Positions 35,539-48,538 of a stretch of DNA of 64,000 bases are shown piece by piece. The stretch is taken from the NCBI RefSeq assembly GCF_001659605.2, contig NC_035173.2, forward strand, positions 12,152,835 to 12,216,834, read 5' to 3'. This stretch comes from Manihot esculenta (taxonomy: Eukaryota; Streptophyta; Magnoliopsida; Malpighiales; Euphorbiaceae). The notes under the pieces are model-generated. The model was not told the DNA's origin, did not search any database, and saw nothing but the letters and a program-made list of their open reading frames with translations. Each line of letters starts with the position of its first letter. The stretch's first letter is position 1. The translations under genes and the position numbers were made by a program.

Positions 35539-36324
35539 GAGATATTTATAATTTAGTCCCTGAATATTACTATTATTAACAAGTTAGTCCCTACATTTTC
35601 AGAAACCTATTAAAACATCCTTATCTTTTCTATTCGTCAACAAAATAGTCATTCCGTCTATTTCTGCCATTAAAAATATAGAAAAAAACCAAATTACCCC
35701 TCTTCTCTTCCTCCTCCTCCTCCTCCTTCTTCTTCTTCATCAGTTCTTCCTCCTCCTCTTCTTCTTCTTCTTCTTCTTCTTTGATTCTACTTCGATTTTT
35801 CTTTTTAGTCTTCTTCTTTAAGGAGGAGGAGGTGATTTTTCTTTTTCTTCTTCTTTTTCTTCATCATCATCATCATCATCTTCTTCTTCTTCTCATTCTT
35901 CTTCATTTTTTCTTCTTTTAAGGAGGAGGAGGCACTTCTTATTTCGTTGACGGAAAGAAACGATAAGGACGTTTTAATAGATATGAGAAAAGATATGGAC
36001 TATTTCATGACGGAAAGAAACGCTAAGAATATTTTAATAGATATGAGAAAAGATAATAACGTTTTAATAGATTTCTGAAAATATAGGGACTGACTTGTTA
36101 ATAATAGCAATATTGAAGGACTAAATAAGAAGTTTTATTTGATGGTAGAATTGGATTTTAAAATTTTTCTCTCTCATACTTTATCTATTTTTAACGGAAA
36201 AAATGACAGAAGGACATTTTTGTTAACGGAAAGAAAAGTTAAGAACGTTTAAATAGGTTTTTGAAAATATAAAGACTGACTTGTTAATAATATCAATACT
36301 CATGGACTAAATTATAAATCTCTC
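35539..36324. mobile_element. Non-autonomous Mutator-type element with 9-bp target duplication
   Basis: The left end GAGATATTTATAATTTAGTC is the inverse of the right end (reverse complement GAGAGATTTATAATTTAGTC), and the match continues through the ATTATTAACAAGTTAGTCCC region for about 70 bp. AAAGTTTAT is present exactly outside both ends (35530-35538 and 36325-36333), and 9 bp is the Mutator target length. A second inward copy of the right end is at 36055-36125. The interior has CTT/CTC microsatellites (35700-35930). There is no coding capacity. Confidence 0.78.
35700..35935. repeat. CTT/CTC microsatellite
   Basis: Long runs of CTTCTTCTT, CTCCTCCTC and CATCATCAT, broken by AAGGAGGAGGAGG, inside the Mutator-type element. 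Confidence 0.85.
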
Positions 36325-36333
36325 AAAGTTTAT

Positions 36334-37298
36334 TTATTGATGCTGACAGGATAAAACTAAAGGCTGGAATATACGACCAATAGAAGTCCAAATGAGGTAA
36401 AACTTGAATAATGTGAATCCTGAGACATATAACTCAAATTTTTGATGAAGGAATTTTGTAGCAATAGCAAGAATTAAGAAAATAAATGTAAAACTAATAT
36501 TTTTATATATAATATAAATTATAGATTTTCATTTGTAATTCTTAAAAGATATTTCACATAAAACAGAAAATTATATAAACAAATTTATAATATTTTGAAT
36601 TAAAAAACGAGATTTACTTCTATTAAAGTTTGAACTTTTATTCGTATTGAAAAAAATTTTATAGGAAATTTTTGTTTTTCTTAAAAAATAAAAATCTGTA
36701 GCTTTTCGGTCTAATTAGATGTTTCATGTTATATATATCTCTTTTTTTTTTTTATTTTTTAAATTTCAAGTTTTCATTAAATTCCCGTGAAAAGATGTTA
36801 TATTTTACAAAATTAAGTGTCTGATCTTTAAAATAATTAATTTTATTAGGAAACAATAAATAAAAAAAAATTATCTATCTCAAATATATATCATTATTTT
36901 CAATAGAATCATATTCCTTCATGTAAAAGAATTTGAATTTAAATAAAAAATCAATCTTACAAATTAAATTAAAAATTTTTAAATAATAATAAATTCTTAT
37001 ATACATATCAATGGAAACAGAAAACAATTTTTATTATTCTCCCCGATTCCTTAAGATATCATATATTAAAAATTCGTTATAAAAATATTAAACAAATGTA
37101 ATTGCAGTTTTTTTTTTTAAATTGTTGTAATATACAACAGTAGATAAGAGGATTAAAATAATTACCTTATCTTTTATTAGATTGCATAATTATAATAAGA
37201 TTCACGGAATCTATTATAAAATTAAATATAGGATTTATTTCATTTTAACATCATACATATGTGTATAAATACTACCGTTCAAAATAGAATAGACATAT
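36334..37298. other. AT-rich DNA with a possible old copia LTR start
   Basis: No gene is visible. TGTTGTAATATACAAC at about 37123 and a TATAAATAC box at about 37264 look like the start and promoter of a copia-type LTR. The copia body resumes after the solo LTR inserted at 37299. This assignment is tentative. Confidence 0.35.
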
Positions 37299-39544
37299 TG
37301 TAATACCCGGCTAGACCCCGGTATCGGAATTCCTACGTTCCGGCGGATTTTCCGTTGGAAGTCGGAATTCGAGGATGTCGGAGCTTGCCCTAAGGGTATA
37401 AGAAAGGTTTTTAAGATGGTTTTTAACGTGTTTTTATCATGTTTGCATGTTTTGAGTTAAGAAAATTGAGTTTTGAAATGAAAAGGCCAAGGGGACAAAA
37501 GCCAGGTTCGGCCGCCGAAGGTGAAGTTCGGCCGCCGAAAGTTGCATGGTTTCGCATGCACGTTAGGCCGCCGAAGGAAGAGTCGGTTGGTCACTACAAA
37601 AGCCCCTTTGCCCGAGACTTGAGTGTTAAACACTCTGTTTTTGGGTCAAAGGTAGGTTCAAGCTCTCCTTGGTGTGATTTCTCATGTTTTCCTCAAATCT
37701 TGCATGTTTTAACTTGCTTTGAGTTTTGTTTTAGAGATTTGAGCAAAAGGAAGCAAAGTTGAGCACTTGGAGATTTTGAGTGAGTTTTTTTCCCCATCTC
37801 CAAGCTTGGATCATCAATCCTCTAGTTCTTCAAGAGGTAAGCATGGATCCTCACCTCCCCTTATGTTTAAAGTAAGTTTTAGAAGTTTTGGAGAGGTTTA
37901 TGGCATGTTTTGGGGTATAAGCATGAGTTTGAGCATATGTTGATCATATGCGTTTTGTTGTTGTTTTTGGGGCTTGAACTAGTTTTTAGGCCTCTATAGG
38001 CATGAGATATGTTATATGTTAGTTCAGAAGTGTTGGTATGCATGTTATGGGTGTTTGATAGGATTTTGGAGGCTGAGAGCATGAGTTGTGCTCGGATTCT
38101 GCCTTTCTGGAGAATCCAGGTTCGGCCGCCGAAGCAAGGTTCGGCCGCCGAACCCCTTGTGGAGGCAGTTTCGGCTGCCAAACCTTGCCCCCGAAAGCTA
38201 GGCTTTTGGGTGAGAAAGGGGCTTTCGGCCGCCGAAAGAGGGAGTTCGGCCGCCGAAAGTGCATGAGTTTCGTCTCTGGACGAGACTTTCGGCCGCCGAA
38301 GGTGCCGCCGAACATGCATGAGTTTCGTCTCTGGAGGGAGGTTTCGGCCGCCGAACCAGCCGCCGAAAGTGCCCAGTCCAGCCTTCTTTTGCCCATTTTT
38401 CCATGCATGCCTATGATGTTTTAGAGGGGTTTTGGGGAGATATGAAGAGTTATGTTTAAGTAAGTTTGGTCCTCATTTGAGTCCACCTGTGTAGGTACGG
38501 ACCCGAGAGACCAAGGAGGCCCACAGAGTTAGAGTTACAGAGACTGCTCAGCCGTTGACAGAGGTGAGTGGAACAGAACTTTATTTTTAAAAGTTAAGAA
38601 CTGTTTTAGCATGATTCATGCATCATTAATGCCATGTTTATGTAGGATGCTTTGCATTAGTATTCATCAAGTTGATGCATTGCATTACTACTTGTATATG
38701 TGGATTGGACCGAGGCGATCTCAATAGCCCATAAGTCTGTCATTATTGTATGTCCTGTGTGAGCTCCTTTGGGGCCGGGCATTTACCTTGGATGAGTCCT
38801 GTGAGAGCCCTTATAGGGTCGGGCACCATGAGTAGTTAGTGAAAGACCTGTGTGAGCTCCTTTGGGGGCCGGGCACTGACAGAGGGAGTTTTGGGATCAT
38901 GTCCAATCCGAGATGTGAAATGTTTGTGCAGTGATGCATCATATGATAGCATGTTTTAAATGTGATTTTTTATAGATTCCGCTCACTGGGCTTTAGCAGC
39001 TCATCCCTCTCCCTAACCCCAATTTTTCAGGGCCTCAGAGAAGAGAAAGAGAAAGAGATAGCAAGGGTAAAAGGCATATGTAATAGTATAGAATAGTGGA
39101 CATGATAATGATGTACAGTACAAAGTTTATGTAATGTATAGAAATGATGTATTAGCAAGTTATGTATTGAGTTATAACATTGTGCTTGGCCCTAGTGTAT
39201 GTTTATCCCTTTGCACATGATCATTTTATGATTGAGATAATGTTGTTATGATGCGCTAGGCTTGGTGCATGGTAGTCTTTCTATCTCTGTAGTTACTGTA
39301 TGGTACCATAGTAGGTATCACTCTTCGAGTGCATACAGACAGAGCATGCATAGTCCAGGCTTAGTTGATGAGAAAAGTTTCAAGAAAAAAAAAGAAGAGT
39401 AAGTAACAGTGTTAAGCTTAAGTATGATCATGTATGGGATTTATCAGGTACACAGAGTTGACAGTAGGCTTACTACGGGTCCCGGCGGCCTTAAGCCAAT
39501 CTGGATCCTAGTGCCGGTGATGGTCCGGTAATCGGGCTGTTACA
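37299..39544 (+). mobile_element. Solo Ty3/gypsy LTR (2246 bp)
   Basis: A complete LTR from TGTAATACCCGGCTAGACCC to ATCGGGCTGTTACA with the 5-bp duplication CATAT on both sides (37294-37298 and 39545-39549) and no internal region. This is the product of recombination between the two LTRs of one insertion. It has donor-like GTAAG at 37837, GTGAGT at 38564, and a TTTTTCAG acceptor-like site ending at 39030. A GAGCTCCTTTGGGGCCGGGC minisatellite (three copies) is at 38755-38880. TTCGGCCGCCGAA cores cluster near 37507-37580 and 38120-38365. Confidence 0.93.
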
Positions 39545-39879
39545 CATATCAACAATTTCCTACAAATCTAGCCTATTACATCAGAACTTTCAGTTTTTTT
39601 AATTTCTATATTTGAGTACTGTTTATTGATACTATTTACACACACTATTTATCGATACTGTTCATATGCACCGTTTACGAGAAGTGTTCACCGTTATTGT
39701 TCACGACGTCTAAAAGTTGCATTTGTTTTTTTTTTTTTTTTGCCTTTGTCTTGCGATTCCAGCTTTGTGTGTTGTTTTGTTTTTTTGGCACCTGTTTCTT
39801 GGTAGTGCTTTGAAGTTTTGGATTTTGTAGAATTTTTGACATTGTTGAATTGGGTCTCTTTTAAATCTGATTTTGGAGT

Positions 39880-41085
39880 ACTTTTACAACTCTTTATTTT
39901 TACTTTTTGGTATTGAGTTGTGTTAGTTTTGAAATTTTATTTATTGGTTGAAGTTTTTTATTAGTTAGAAATTTAAAAATGATCATCGATAATAAGTCTA
40001 TGATTACTAAAAGAGGATGAAGAAACAATAATCGAGATGGAAATATTGCGGAAACCAATATTTTTTTGAAACAGACAAAAACCAATAATTTAAATGATTT
40101 TGTTTGCTGATATTATAAGAAATCTGGCTATACAAAGAGATATTGTAAGAAGTTGCAGAATAAAAATAAAAAAATTTCAATTGTTAAAGTTGCTACATTC
40201 AACTCCATTTCTAGAAACTTTATCACTATCTCTGCTAATGAATATGCTCAGTATCATATCTCACTCAAGTCCTAGAATCAATAAACAAGCTGAATTTGCT
40301 TTTAAACTAGTTTATTTAAATATTTAGCGACCTTGTCCTGTTGAATTTATGACTAGATTAAGGTATTTTGTTACTTTTGTAGATAATTTTTCTCAAATAA
40401 CCTGTATCTACTTTATGCATAATCATTCTGAGGTGTTTTCTCATTTTTATGCATTTTGTGTTGACATTAAGAATCAATTTGATGTTTTTGTGCATATATA
40501 GGGAGTGATAATGTCAAAGTATACACGTCAGGATCATTTCAGACTTACATAACTCAACATAGTATTTTTCACTAATTGTCATGTGTTAATACATATGCTC
40601 AAAATGAGATAGCTAAAAGGAAGAATATACATCTTCTTGAGATTGCTTGAGCTTTGTTATTCTAAATACAAGTTCCTAAGTAATTTTGGTCTAACGCTGT
40701 TTCTACCGCATGTTTTTTCATTAATTGCATGTAGTCCATGGTACTTAATAGTAATGCTCTGTATAGTGTTATCTTTTCTAATAAGCTATTATTTTCTTTG
40801 GAATCACAAATTTCTAGCAATACTTGTTATGTTCACGATGTTAAACCCCATATGACTAAACTTAATCCTAAAGCTTTAAAATGTATCTTATTGAGATATT
40901 CTCGTCTTTAGAATGGGTCCCAGTGTTATTCTCTAGAATTCCACAAGTATCTAGTCTTAACAGATGAAGCTTTTCCGAAAATTTTTTTTTTTTTGCTGCA
41001 CAAACCTCTACCATTTTGGAGAGGAAGATAAATAGCTCACCTATAGTGTCACATTAGATAATGAGATCTCAATTAGTGTGTCTTC
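39880..41085 (+). pseudogene. Ty1/copia remnant, gag knuckle and integrase part (copia 1, left)
   Basis: Decayed plus-strand coding: KKSGYTKRYCKKLQNK near 40115-40165 is a zinc-knuckle remnant of gag. FVDNFSQITCIYFMHNHSEV near 40375-40440 and the HMTKLNPKALKCILL stretch near 40850-40890 match the copia integrase core and its C-terminal part. There are many stops. The element continues at 50744 after the insertion of element 4. Confidence 0.7.
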
Positions 41086-43307
41086 TGTAACGACCCCAAA
41101 ACGGACCGTTACCGGCGCTAGGATTCAGGTCGGCTTAAGGCCGCTAGGACCCGTAGCAAGCCTGCTATACTCTCTGTGTACCTGTAAATCTCATACATGT
41201 TCATACATTTTCTGTGAAAAATAAAACTCTTTTCTGAACCAAGGCTTAACCTGTGCATGCACTATCTCTGTACGCTGTATTCTGTACTCTGTACCCCTGA
41301 CTAGAGCTTGCTCTAGATAGGTTAACTCATACCTGGTAAGCCTGATTTTTCACATACTCTGTACAACAGTTATATCAACAAACCATGTATACAAATATTT
41401 ACAACACAAACATAGCTAAGTCAAGCACAACTGTAACTGTATACACAACTAGTACATCTCTTTAGTATTACATGTCCATTCTAAGTTATTACAACTCTCG
41501 TTCTTCTTTCTGTACTCTGCTGATCTCCCCTGTACACTGTACACTGAACCTGCAAGACTGGGGTTAAGGGAGTGGGATGAGCTCTATAGCCCAGTGAGTA
41601 GAACAGTAAAACATATCATTAAAACATGACCTTATGGAATGCATCATAATACAGACAATCCAAATCAAGGGTAAGCCTGTCACCAAATAGTCCCAGTATC
41701 TCATACCAGGGCGTAGTCAAAGGCACCTGGATTTCCTGTCTCATATATGTATTTGTGTCTATAACACTTGTACTTACCATTGCCAGGGCGTAGTCAAAGG
41801 CTCCTGGACTTTACTATACCTGCCAGGGCGTAGTCAAAGGCTTCTGGACTTATCTCAGTGACTATTGGATCATTCAGCATTCACCCACATCAACAAATAA
41901 CTATGATATGCAACATATTCGTGAATTCTAATGCAATCAACCTACTGTATACTCATGATGCATGACATATGCTAAAACCATTCCATTTCTCAATTAAAAG
42001 AATTCGTTTCGTTCCACTCACCTCTGGCTATCTGGACTGACTTTGCAGGCGCTGTACACCCTGGAGCAGTACTCACTGCTGCTCTCTCTGGTTCCTCTGG
42101 TCTGTGTAGGCACAGATAAACTCAAATGAGGGACCAAACTAGCTTATGACCAACTCTAGTAAACTCCCCAAGAATCCCCTTAAACTCACTCAAACATCCA
42201 TATAAAGCATGCAAAGGAAGGCTAGACAGAACACTTTCGGCGGCAGGTTCGGCGGCCGAAAGCCCTCTCCAGAGCCGAAACTCATGCACCTTCGGCGGCC
42301 GAATCTCAACTTTCGGCAGCCGAACCCTTTCGGGGGCAAGTTTCGAGGGCTGAAAGACACTCCAGAGACGAAAGTTTCTAACCTTCGGCGGCACCTTCGG
42401 CGGCCGAAACTCCCCTCCAGAGCCGAAAGTCCAAAAGCTCGGGGGCAAGCTTGGGCAGCCGAAGCCACCTCCTCAGGGGTTCGGCGGCCGAACCATTCTT
42501 CGGCGGCCGAAGCTGGGTTCATCAGCAAGGCAGAAACTTGCTCTGCCTCTAGCCAAAATGCACAAACCTCTCCCAAACTCAACCACCTCAAGTCCTCAAC
42601 TTGCATACACCCAAGTATATGCTCAAAGGGGTCAGAAACTATCTAAAAACCCCAACAACACAACACATATAACACATAAACATGCTGTTGATCAACAAAA
42701 CACCAAAACCCTCACTTTTTACCCTATTCATGCAACTCTACCCAAAACCCTTCTAAAACCTTCAGAAAACCTGAAAACAAGCTCAGGATCTTCACTTACC
42801 TCTTGAAAATAAGAAGATGAACGATCCCAACGTGGAGTTTTGGAGCAACTCTCCTTCAAACTCTCCAACCTTCACAACTTTGTATTTTTAGCTCAAAACC
42901 TTCAAAAACCCATAAAAATCAATCAACTCTTGGCATGATTTGATGAAAACATGAAGAAAACGTAAGAAGGACAGGGTTTCACCTCAGAAAGTGAAAGAAA
43001 CGGCAGTAATTATCCGTTCAACCGACTGAGGGCCTTTTATAGGTGGCTGGCCAGACCACCTTCGGCGGCCTATCGTGAAACCGAAAGCCATGCATGTTCG
43101 GCGGCCGAACCTCGCCTTCGGCGGCCGAACCTGGCTTTTCTGCCTTGGTTCTTTTCTTTCAAAAACTCGGTTCTTGTTAACTTAAAACATGAAAACATCC
43201 TACATTACTTTAGAAAAACATAACTCTTACCCTTCTAGAGCATTCCGACATCCTGGAGTCCACCGGACGACAGGAATTCCGATGCCGGACTCTAGCCGGG
43301 TATTACA
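41086..43307 (-). repeat. 3' LTR of element 4 (2222 bp)
   Basis: It runs from TGTAACGACCCCAAAACGG to CTAGCCGGGTATTACA on the plus strand. The TATA box is at 43033-43041. Three copies of a CCAGGGCGTAGTCAAAGGC minisatellite lie at 41704-41850. TTCGGCGGCCGAA cores are at 42235-42510 and 43060-43135. Confidence 0.92.
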
Positions 43308-43322
43308 TTCTCCCCCCCTTAA
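43308..43322 (-). other. Polypurine tract of element 4
   Basis: TTAAGGGGGGGAGAA on the minus strand, directly before the 3' LTR. The conserved hairpin lies next to it at 43323-43344, with one wobble position. Confidence 0.85.
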
Positions 43323-43388
43323 GAACATTCGTCCTCGGATGTTCCTACAACAAACATAAAAAAACATATAAAAAGGAGGAAACTAACC

Positions 43389-46300
43389 TCAAAACAGATA
43401 TGGATATTGCTGGAGCATAGACTCCCGCGTCTCCCAAGTGCACTCTTCTAGATTATGGTGGTTCCACAGAACTTTCACCATTGGAATCTCCTTGTTCCTT
43501 AGCTGTCTGATCTGTGTGTCAAGAATCCGCACTGGCTGCTCTATATACGTGAGATCTCCAAGGACCTCCACATCAGGTGCACTCAGAACCTGATTCGGAT
43601 CTGACACAAACTGCCGTAGCATAGAAACATGAAATACCGGGTGAATTCTCTCCATAGAAGGAGGTAAATCCAGCTTATACGACACATTGCCGATCCTCTG
43701 CAAAATCTCAAAGGGACCGATGTACCGTGGAGCTAACTTACCCTTCTTCCCAAAACGAACCACTCCTTTCATCGGAGACACTTTTAGCAATACCCAATTA
43801 CCTTCCTGGAATTCTAACAGTTTTCTGCGAACGTCTGCATAGCTTTTCTGTCTACTCTGAGCTGTTCTGATCCTCTCTCTGATCATGGGCACTGTTCTAC
43901 TGGTAATCTCTACCAACTCTGGTCCTGCAAGAGCCTTCTCTCCTACCTCTTCCCAGCAAACAGGGGATCTGCACTTCCTCCCATATAATGCTTCATAAGG
44001 AGCCATCCCTATGCTAGCATGATGGCTGTTATTGTAGGCAAACTCCACCAGAGGTAGATGCTGCCTCCAAGAACCGCCAAAGTCTAACACACACATTCGG
44101 AGCATATCCTCTATGGTCTGGATGGTCCTCTCTGACTGTCCATCAGTCTGCGGATGGAAAGCAGTGCTAAAATCCAATCTCGTGCCCATCGCACTCTGCA
44201 GACTTCGCCAAAATCTGGAGGTGAACTGAGGTCCTCTATCTGACACTATAGATACTGGAACTCCATGCAATCTCACTATCTCATCCAGATATACCTGTGC
44301 TAACTTATCCACAGAATAGTTACTCCTAACTGGAATGAAATGAGCAGATTTCGTGAGTCTGTCCACAATCACCCATATGGAGTCTATCCTGTTGGACGCT
44401 GCCGGTAAGCCCACTACAAAATCCATAGCTATGTTCTCCCATTTCCACTCTGGAATCGGCAGTGGGTTAAGCATTCCAGCCGGCTTCTGATGTTCTAATT
44501 TCACCCTTTGACAAATCTCACAGGCTGTCACAAACTGCGCCACTTCTTTCTTCATGGCTGGCCACCAATATACCTTCTTCAGAGCCTGATACATCTTGGT
44601 GGCTCCTGGGTGAACACTATACCTCGCATTATGAGCTTCCCTCATAATGTCTTCTTTCAAACTGCTAACATCTGGTACACAAAGTCGACTCCCATAGCGA
44701 AGGATCCCTTTGCTGTCAAATCTGAACTCTGCACTGTTGCCTGACTGAACAGTCCTGGCAATTATCATCAACGCAGGGTCCTCATGCTGTTTCTGAGCGA
44801 TCTGGTCCAGAAACACAGGTGTCACTCTCATCTGTGCTATCAACGCACCTGTACCAGACAATTCTAGCTGTAACCCCTCCTCGATGAGCTTGTAAAGCTC
44901 CATCACTACTGGTCTCCGCTCTGCTGCTATATGGGATAAACTGCCTAGTGACTTCCGGCTTAGGGCGTCTGCCACAACATTCGCCTTACCCGGATGATAC
45001 AGGATCTTACAATCATAATCACTGAGCAATTCTACCCATCTTCTCTGCCTCAAATTCAGCTCTCTCTGACTCAAGATGTACTGTAAACTCTTGTGATCAG
45101 TGAAGATCTCGCATTTCACCCCGTAGAGGTAATGCCTCCACATCTTGAGTGCAAAAATAACTGCTGCCATCTCTAGGTCATGGGTGGGGTAATTCAACTC
45201 GTGCTTCTTCAACTGTCTAGAAGCATAAGCAATGACCCTATCACTCTGCATCAAAACACAACCCAATCCCATTCGAGATGCATCACAGAACACTGTGAAA
45301 TCCTCGTTACTAACAGGCAGAGCTAACACTGGTGTTGAAGTCAATCTCCTCTTGAGCTCCTCAAAGCTCTCTTCACACTGGTCTGACCAGATAAACTTCT
45401 GGTTCTTCTGAGTTAGTTTGGTCATAGGAGCCGCTATCTTCGAGAAGTTCTGAACGAACCTCCTGTAGTAACCTGCCAGTCCCAGAAAGCTTTTAATCTC
45501 AGTCACTGTCGTGGGTCTGGGCCAGTTAGCTACAGCCTCTATCTTCTTGGGGTCTACCTCAATCCCTTCTGCTGATACCACATGTCCCAAGAAGGAAATG
45601 CTCCGCAACCAAAACTCACACTTAGAGAACTTGGCATACAAACCATGCTCTCTCAGTGTCTGCAGAACTATCCTCAGATGCTGGGCATGCTCCTCTGCAT
45701 CTCTGGAATACACTAAGATGTCATCGATAAAAACAATAACAAAGTGATCCAGAAACTCGCTGAACACTCGGTTCATGAGATCCATGAATGCTGCAGGGGC
45801 GTTAGTCAACCCGAACGGCATCACTAAGAACTCATAATGCCCATATCTGGTCCTGAAAGCTGTCTTTGGCACATCTGCCTCTCTGACTCTCAACTGATGA
45901 TACCCAGATCTCAGATCTATTTTAGAGAAACAACCTGCTCCAGCTAGCTGGTCGAATAGATCATCAATCCGAGGTAAAGGATACCTGTTCTTGGTAGTGA
46001 CCTTGTTCAACTGTCTGTAGTCGATACAAAGTCTGAGGGATCCATCCTTCTTTCTGACAAAGAGCACTGGAGCACCCCAAGGTGAGGTACTAGGGCGGAT
46101 GAAACCCTTATCTACCAAATCCTGCAACTGTTCTTTCAACTCCTTTAACTCTGCTGGTGCCATCCTGTAGGGAGGAATAGAGATAGGTCTGGTCTCAGGT
46201 AGCAATTCAATTTCAAACTCTATCTCCCTACCAGGTGGTAGTCCTGGAAGTTCGTCTGGGAACACATCTAGAAACTCTCGGACTACTGGTACTGTGGCTG

Positions 46301-48316
46301 GTTCCCTAACCTGACTATCTAGCTCCCTCACATGAGCTAGAAACCCCTGACAACCCCTCCTAAGCAAACGACGAGCCTGAAGGGCTGAAATCAAACCTCT
46401 GGGTGTACCTCTCCTGTCTCCCCTGAAGACACACTCTGACCCATCCTGGTCTCTGAGACTCACTACCTTCTCTCTACAGTCCAAGGTCGCACCATATGCA
46501 GATAACCAATCCATCCCTAGAATGACATCAAAATCTGTCAAGTCTAGAACCACAAGGTCAGCTGGAAGGCATCTACCCTCTATGAACACTGGACTGAAAC
46601 GACAGACGGACGCTGCCACTGATGGGTCACACTTGGGTCCACTGACCCAGAGAGGATACTCTAACTCAGAAATCATCAAACCCAACCTCTCTATGGCTCT
46701 CGAAGCAATAAAGGAATGAGAAGCACCGGGGTCCATCAAAGCATACACATCTGAACACCCAATGATGAGATTACCTGACACCACTGTGTTCGACGTGTTA
46801 GCCTCCTCCTGTGTCACAGTGAAAATCCGTGCTGGGGCTACCGGATTTCCACCTCGGGAACCTGCTGCTGAAGTAGAGGCTGATCCTCTCCCTCTACCTC
46901 TGCCACTACTCTGCGGTACGGCTGGAGCTGCTGGCTGTACAACACTGCCTGAACTCATCTGCTGGGATGGTGCAAAAGTCACCTGAGGGCAATCCCGAGC
47001 AAAATGCCCTTCCTGTCCACACCTAAAACAGGCTGAAGATCCCAACTGACAAGCTCCCTTGTGTGGTCTCCCACATCTTCTACATACTGGACTGCTTGCG
47101 CCAGAGCTTGAGCCACTACCCATTCCCAGACCTGACTTGACTTTACTCCAGAACTTACTCTTTGTTCCTTTGCTCTATCCCATCTCTTGCTGCTTGACGT
47201 TCCTGAACTGGGGGCCTTAGAATCCGAAGCCTGTGCCTTTGACTGTCTTTGCATATTGGCACTTGCTTCCATTTTCCTGGCTGCATCCACAATAGAGTGG
47301 AAACTCTCCTTTTCTGCGGGAAGAATCAAGGAAGAATACCTGGGATGCAATCTCATAGTATATCTCCTTGCCTTCTTCTGATCAGTATCATAGGCTTGAC
47401 CCACATATTGAAGCAAATCCAGAAACTTATCTGTAAACTCGTCAACACTCATCTCGTCTGTCTGTCTCAACTGCTCAAATTCTATTACTTTCATCTCCCT
47501 GGAGCTATCAGGAAAAGCCCACCCTGCAAATTCATTGGCGAACTCTCCCCATGACATACTGTCCATCCTAGGCTCCATATAGTTCTTGAACCATTCTCGA
47601 GCTTTCTTACACTTCAGTGTAAACCCCGCCATTTCTATGGCTCTGCTATCATCTGCTCCCAACTCATCAGTGATCATCTTCACAGTTCTCAGATACTCAA
47701 ATGGATCATCTCCTGGATTGAATTTCGGAGCATCCAATTTCAAATACTCTGTCATTTGCACCTTACCTCCAGATGAGCTAGGTTGATGTCTTTGGGCAAC
47801 AGGAGCTATTGGTTCTGGTTGTGGTGGTGGAGGTACTGGTTCATTTAGCTCTGGGTGTGCTGCACTTGGATGGGTAGGGGAAGATGGATACATAGGATAT
47901 GGTGGGTAATAATGAGGATAAGGCATATATGGCATGTAAGTAGGATATGGGACAAAACTAGAGTACTCCGACATACCTCCCATCGGATACCCTGGGTCCT
48001 GAGGAAAGGCTGGATACCCAAACCCCGAGGCCTGAGCGCCTCCCTGAGACTCTCCCATACCTTCATCAGATCTGCCTACACCCATGCTTTCCTCAACTAA
48101 CTGGTCAACCTCCATAGCCTCCCTCACTTCCTCTGATCTCCCTCCTCTAGCTGTTCCTCTTCTGCTCTCGTCTACAGACCTTCTAGGGTCTATTGACGTA
48201 CCTTCCCTGCTAGATCTCTGAGACCTTGCCCTTGGCAATGCAGGAGGACGAGCATCTCTTCTCTCACTATCTGGTGGGACTCCAGTTAATCGAGCTGATC
48301 GACGAGTTCCTCGCAT
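43389..48316 (-). pseudogene. Gag-pol of element 4, broken by a one-base frameshift
   Basis: Gag starts at ATG 48316 (MRGTRRSARL). It has a YPx[16 protein letters not shown] region and a gag domain with [15 protein letters not shown]. Near 47165-47175 one base is missing relative to the family, so the gag frame runs off to a stop at 46979, while the pol frame is open from about 47165 to the TAA at 43389. Pol contains [19 protein letters not shown] (about 47030), protease DPGASHSFI (about 46735), [11 protein letters not shown] (about 45730), RNase H, integrase (zinc finger about 44560, SDRGPQFT about 44235, GQSERT about 44135) and the chromodomain-like tail. Elements 2 and 5 keep gag and pol in one frame, so this is most likely damage, not programmed frameshifting. 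Confidence 0.9.
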
Positions 48317-48522
48317 TTTATCTCTGGAAAACAATACATAACATAGCAACATATAAGTACCTCATATACCAATAAAGCACATGCATATCATGGCATTTCA
48401 TAGCATCAAATAGACAGGACGCAACATCCTATCCTAGTGGACATGATTCCCTATTGTGCTTGACCACCTCTAACCTCTATGAGCCCGACACTCTCTCTAT
48501 AGGTCCGATCATGTGAACCAAG

Positions 48523-48535
48523 GGCTCTGATACCA
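48523..48535 (-). other. Primer-binding site of element 4 (tRNA-iMet type)
   Basis: TGGTATCAGAGCC on the minus strand, three bases after the 5' LTR, the same as in elements 2 and 5. Confidence 0.9.
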
Positions 48536-48538
48536 ATC

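Noticed and set aside
46979..47175. Programmed frameshift between gag and pol in element 4
   Set aside because: Elements 2 and 5 encode gag-pol in one frame, the break is one missing base, and no slippery site with a following structure is evident.
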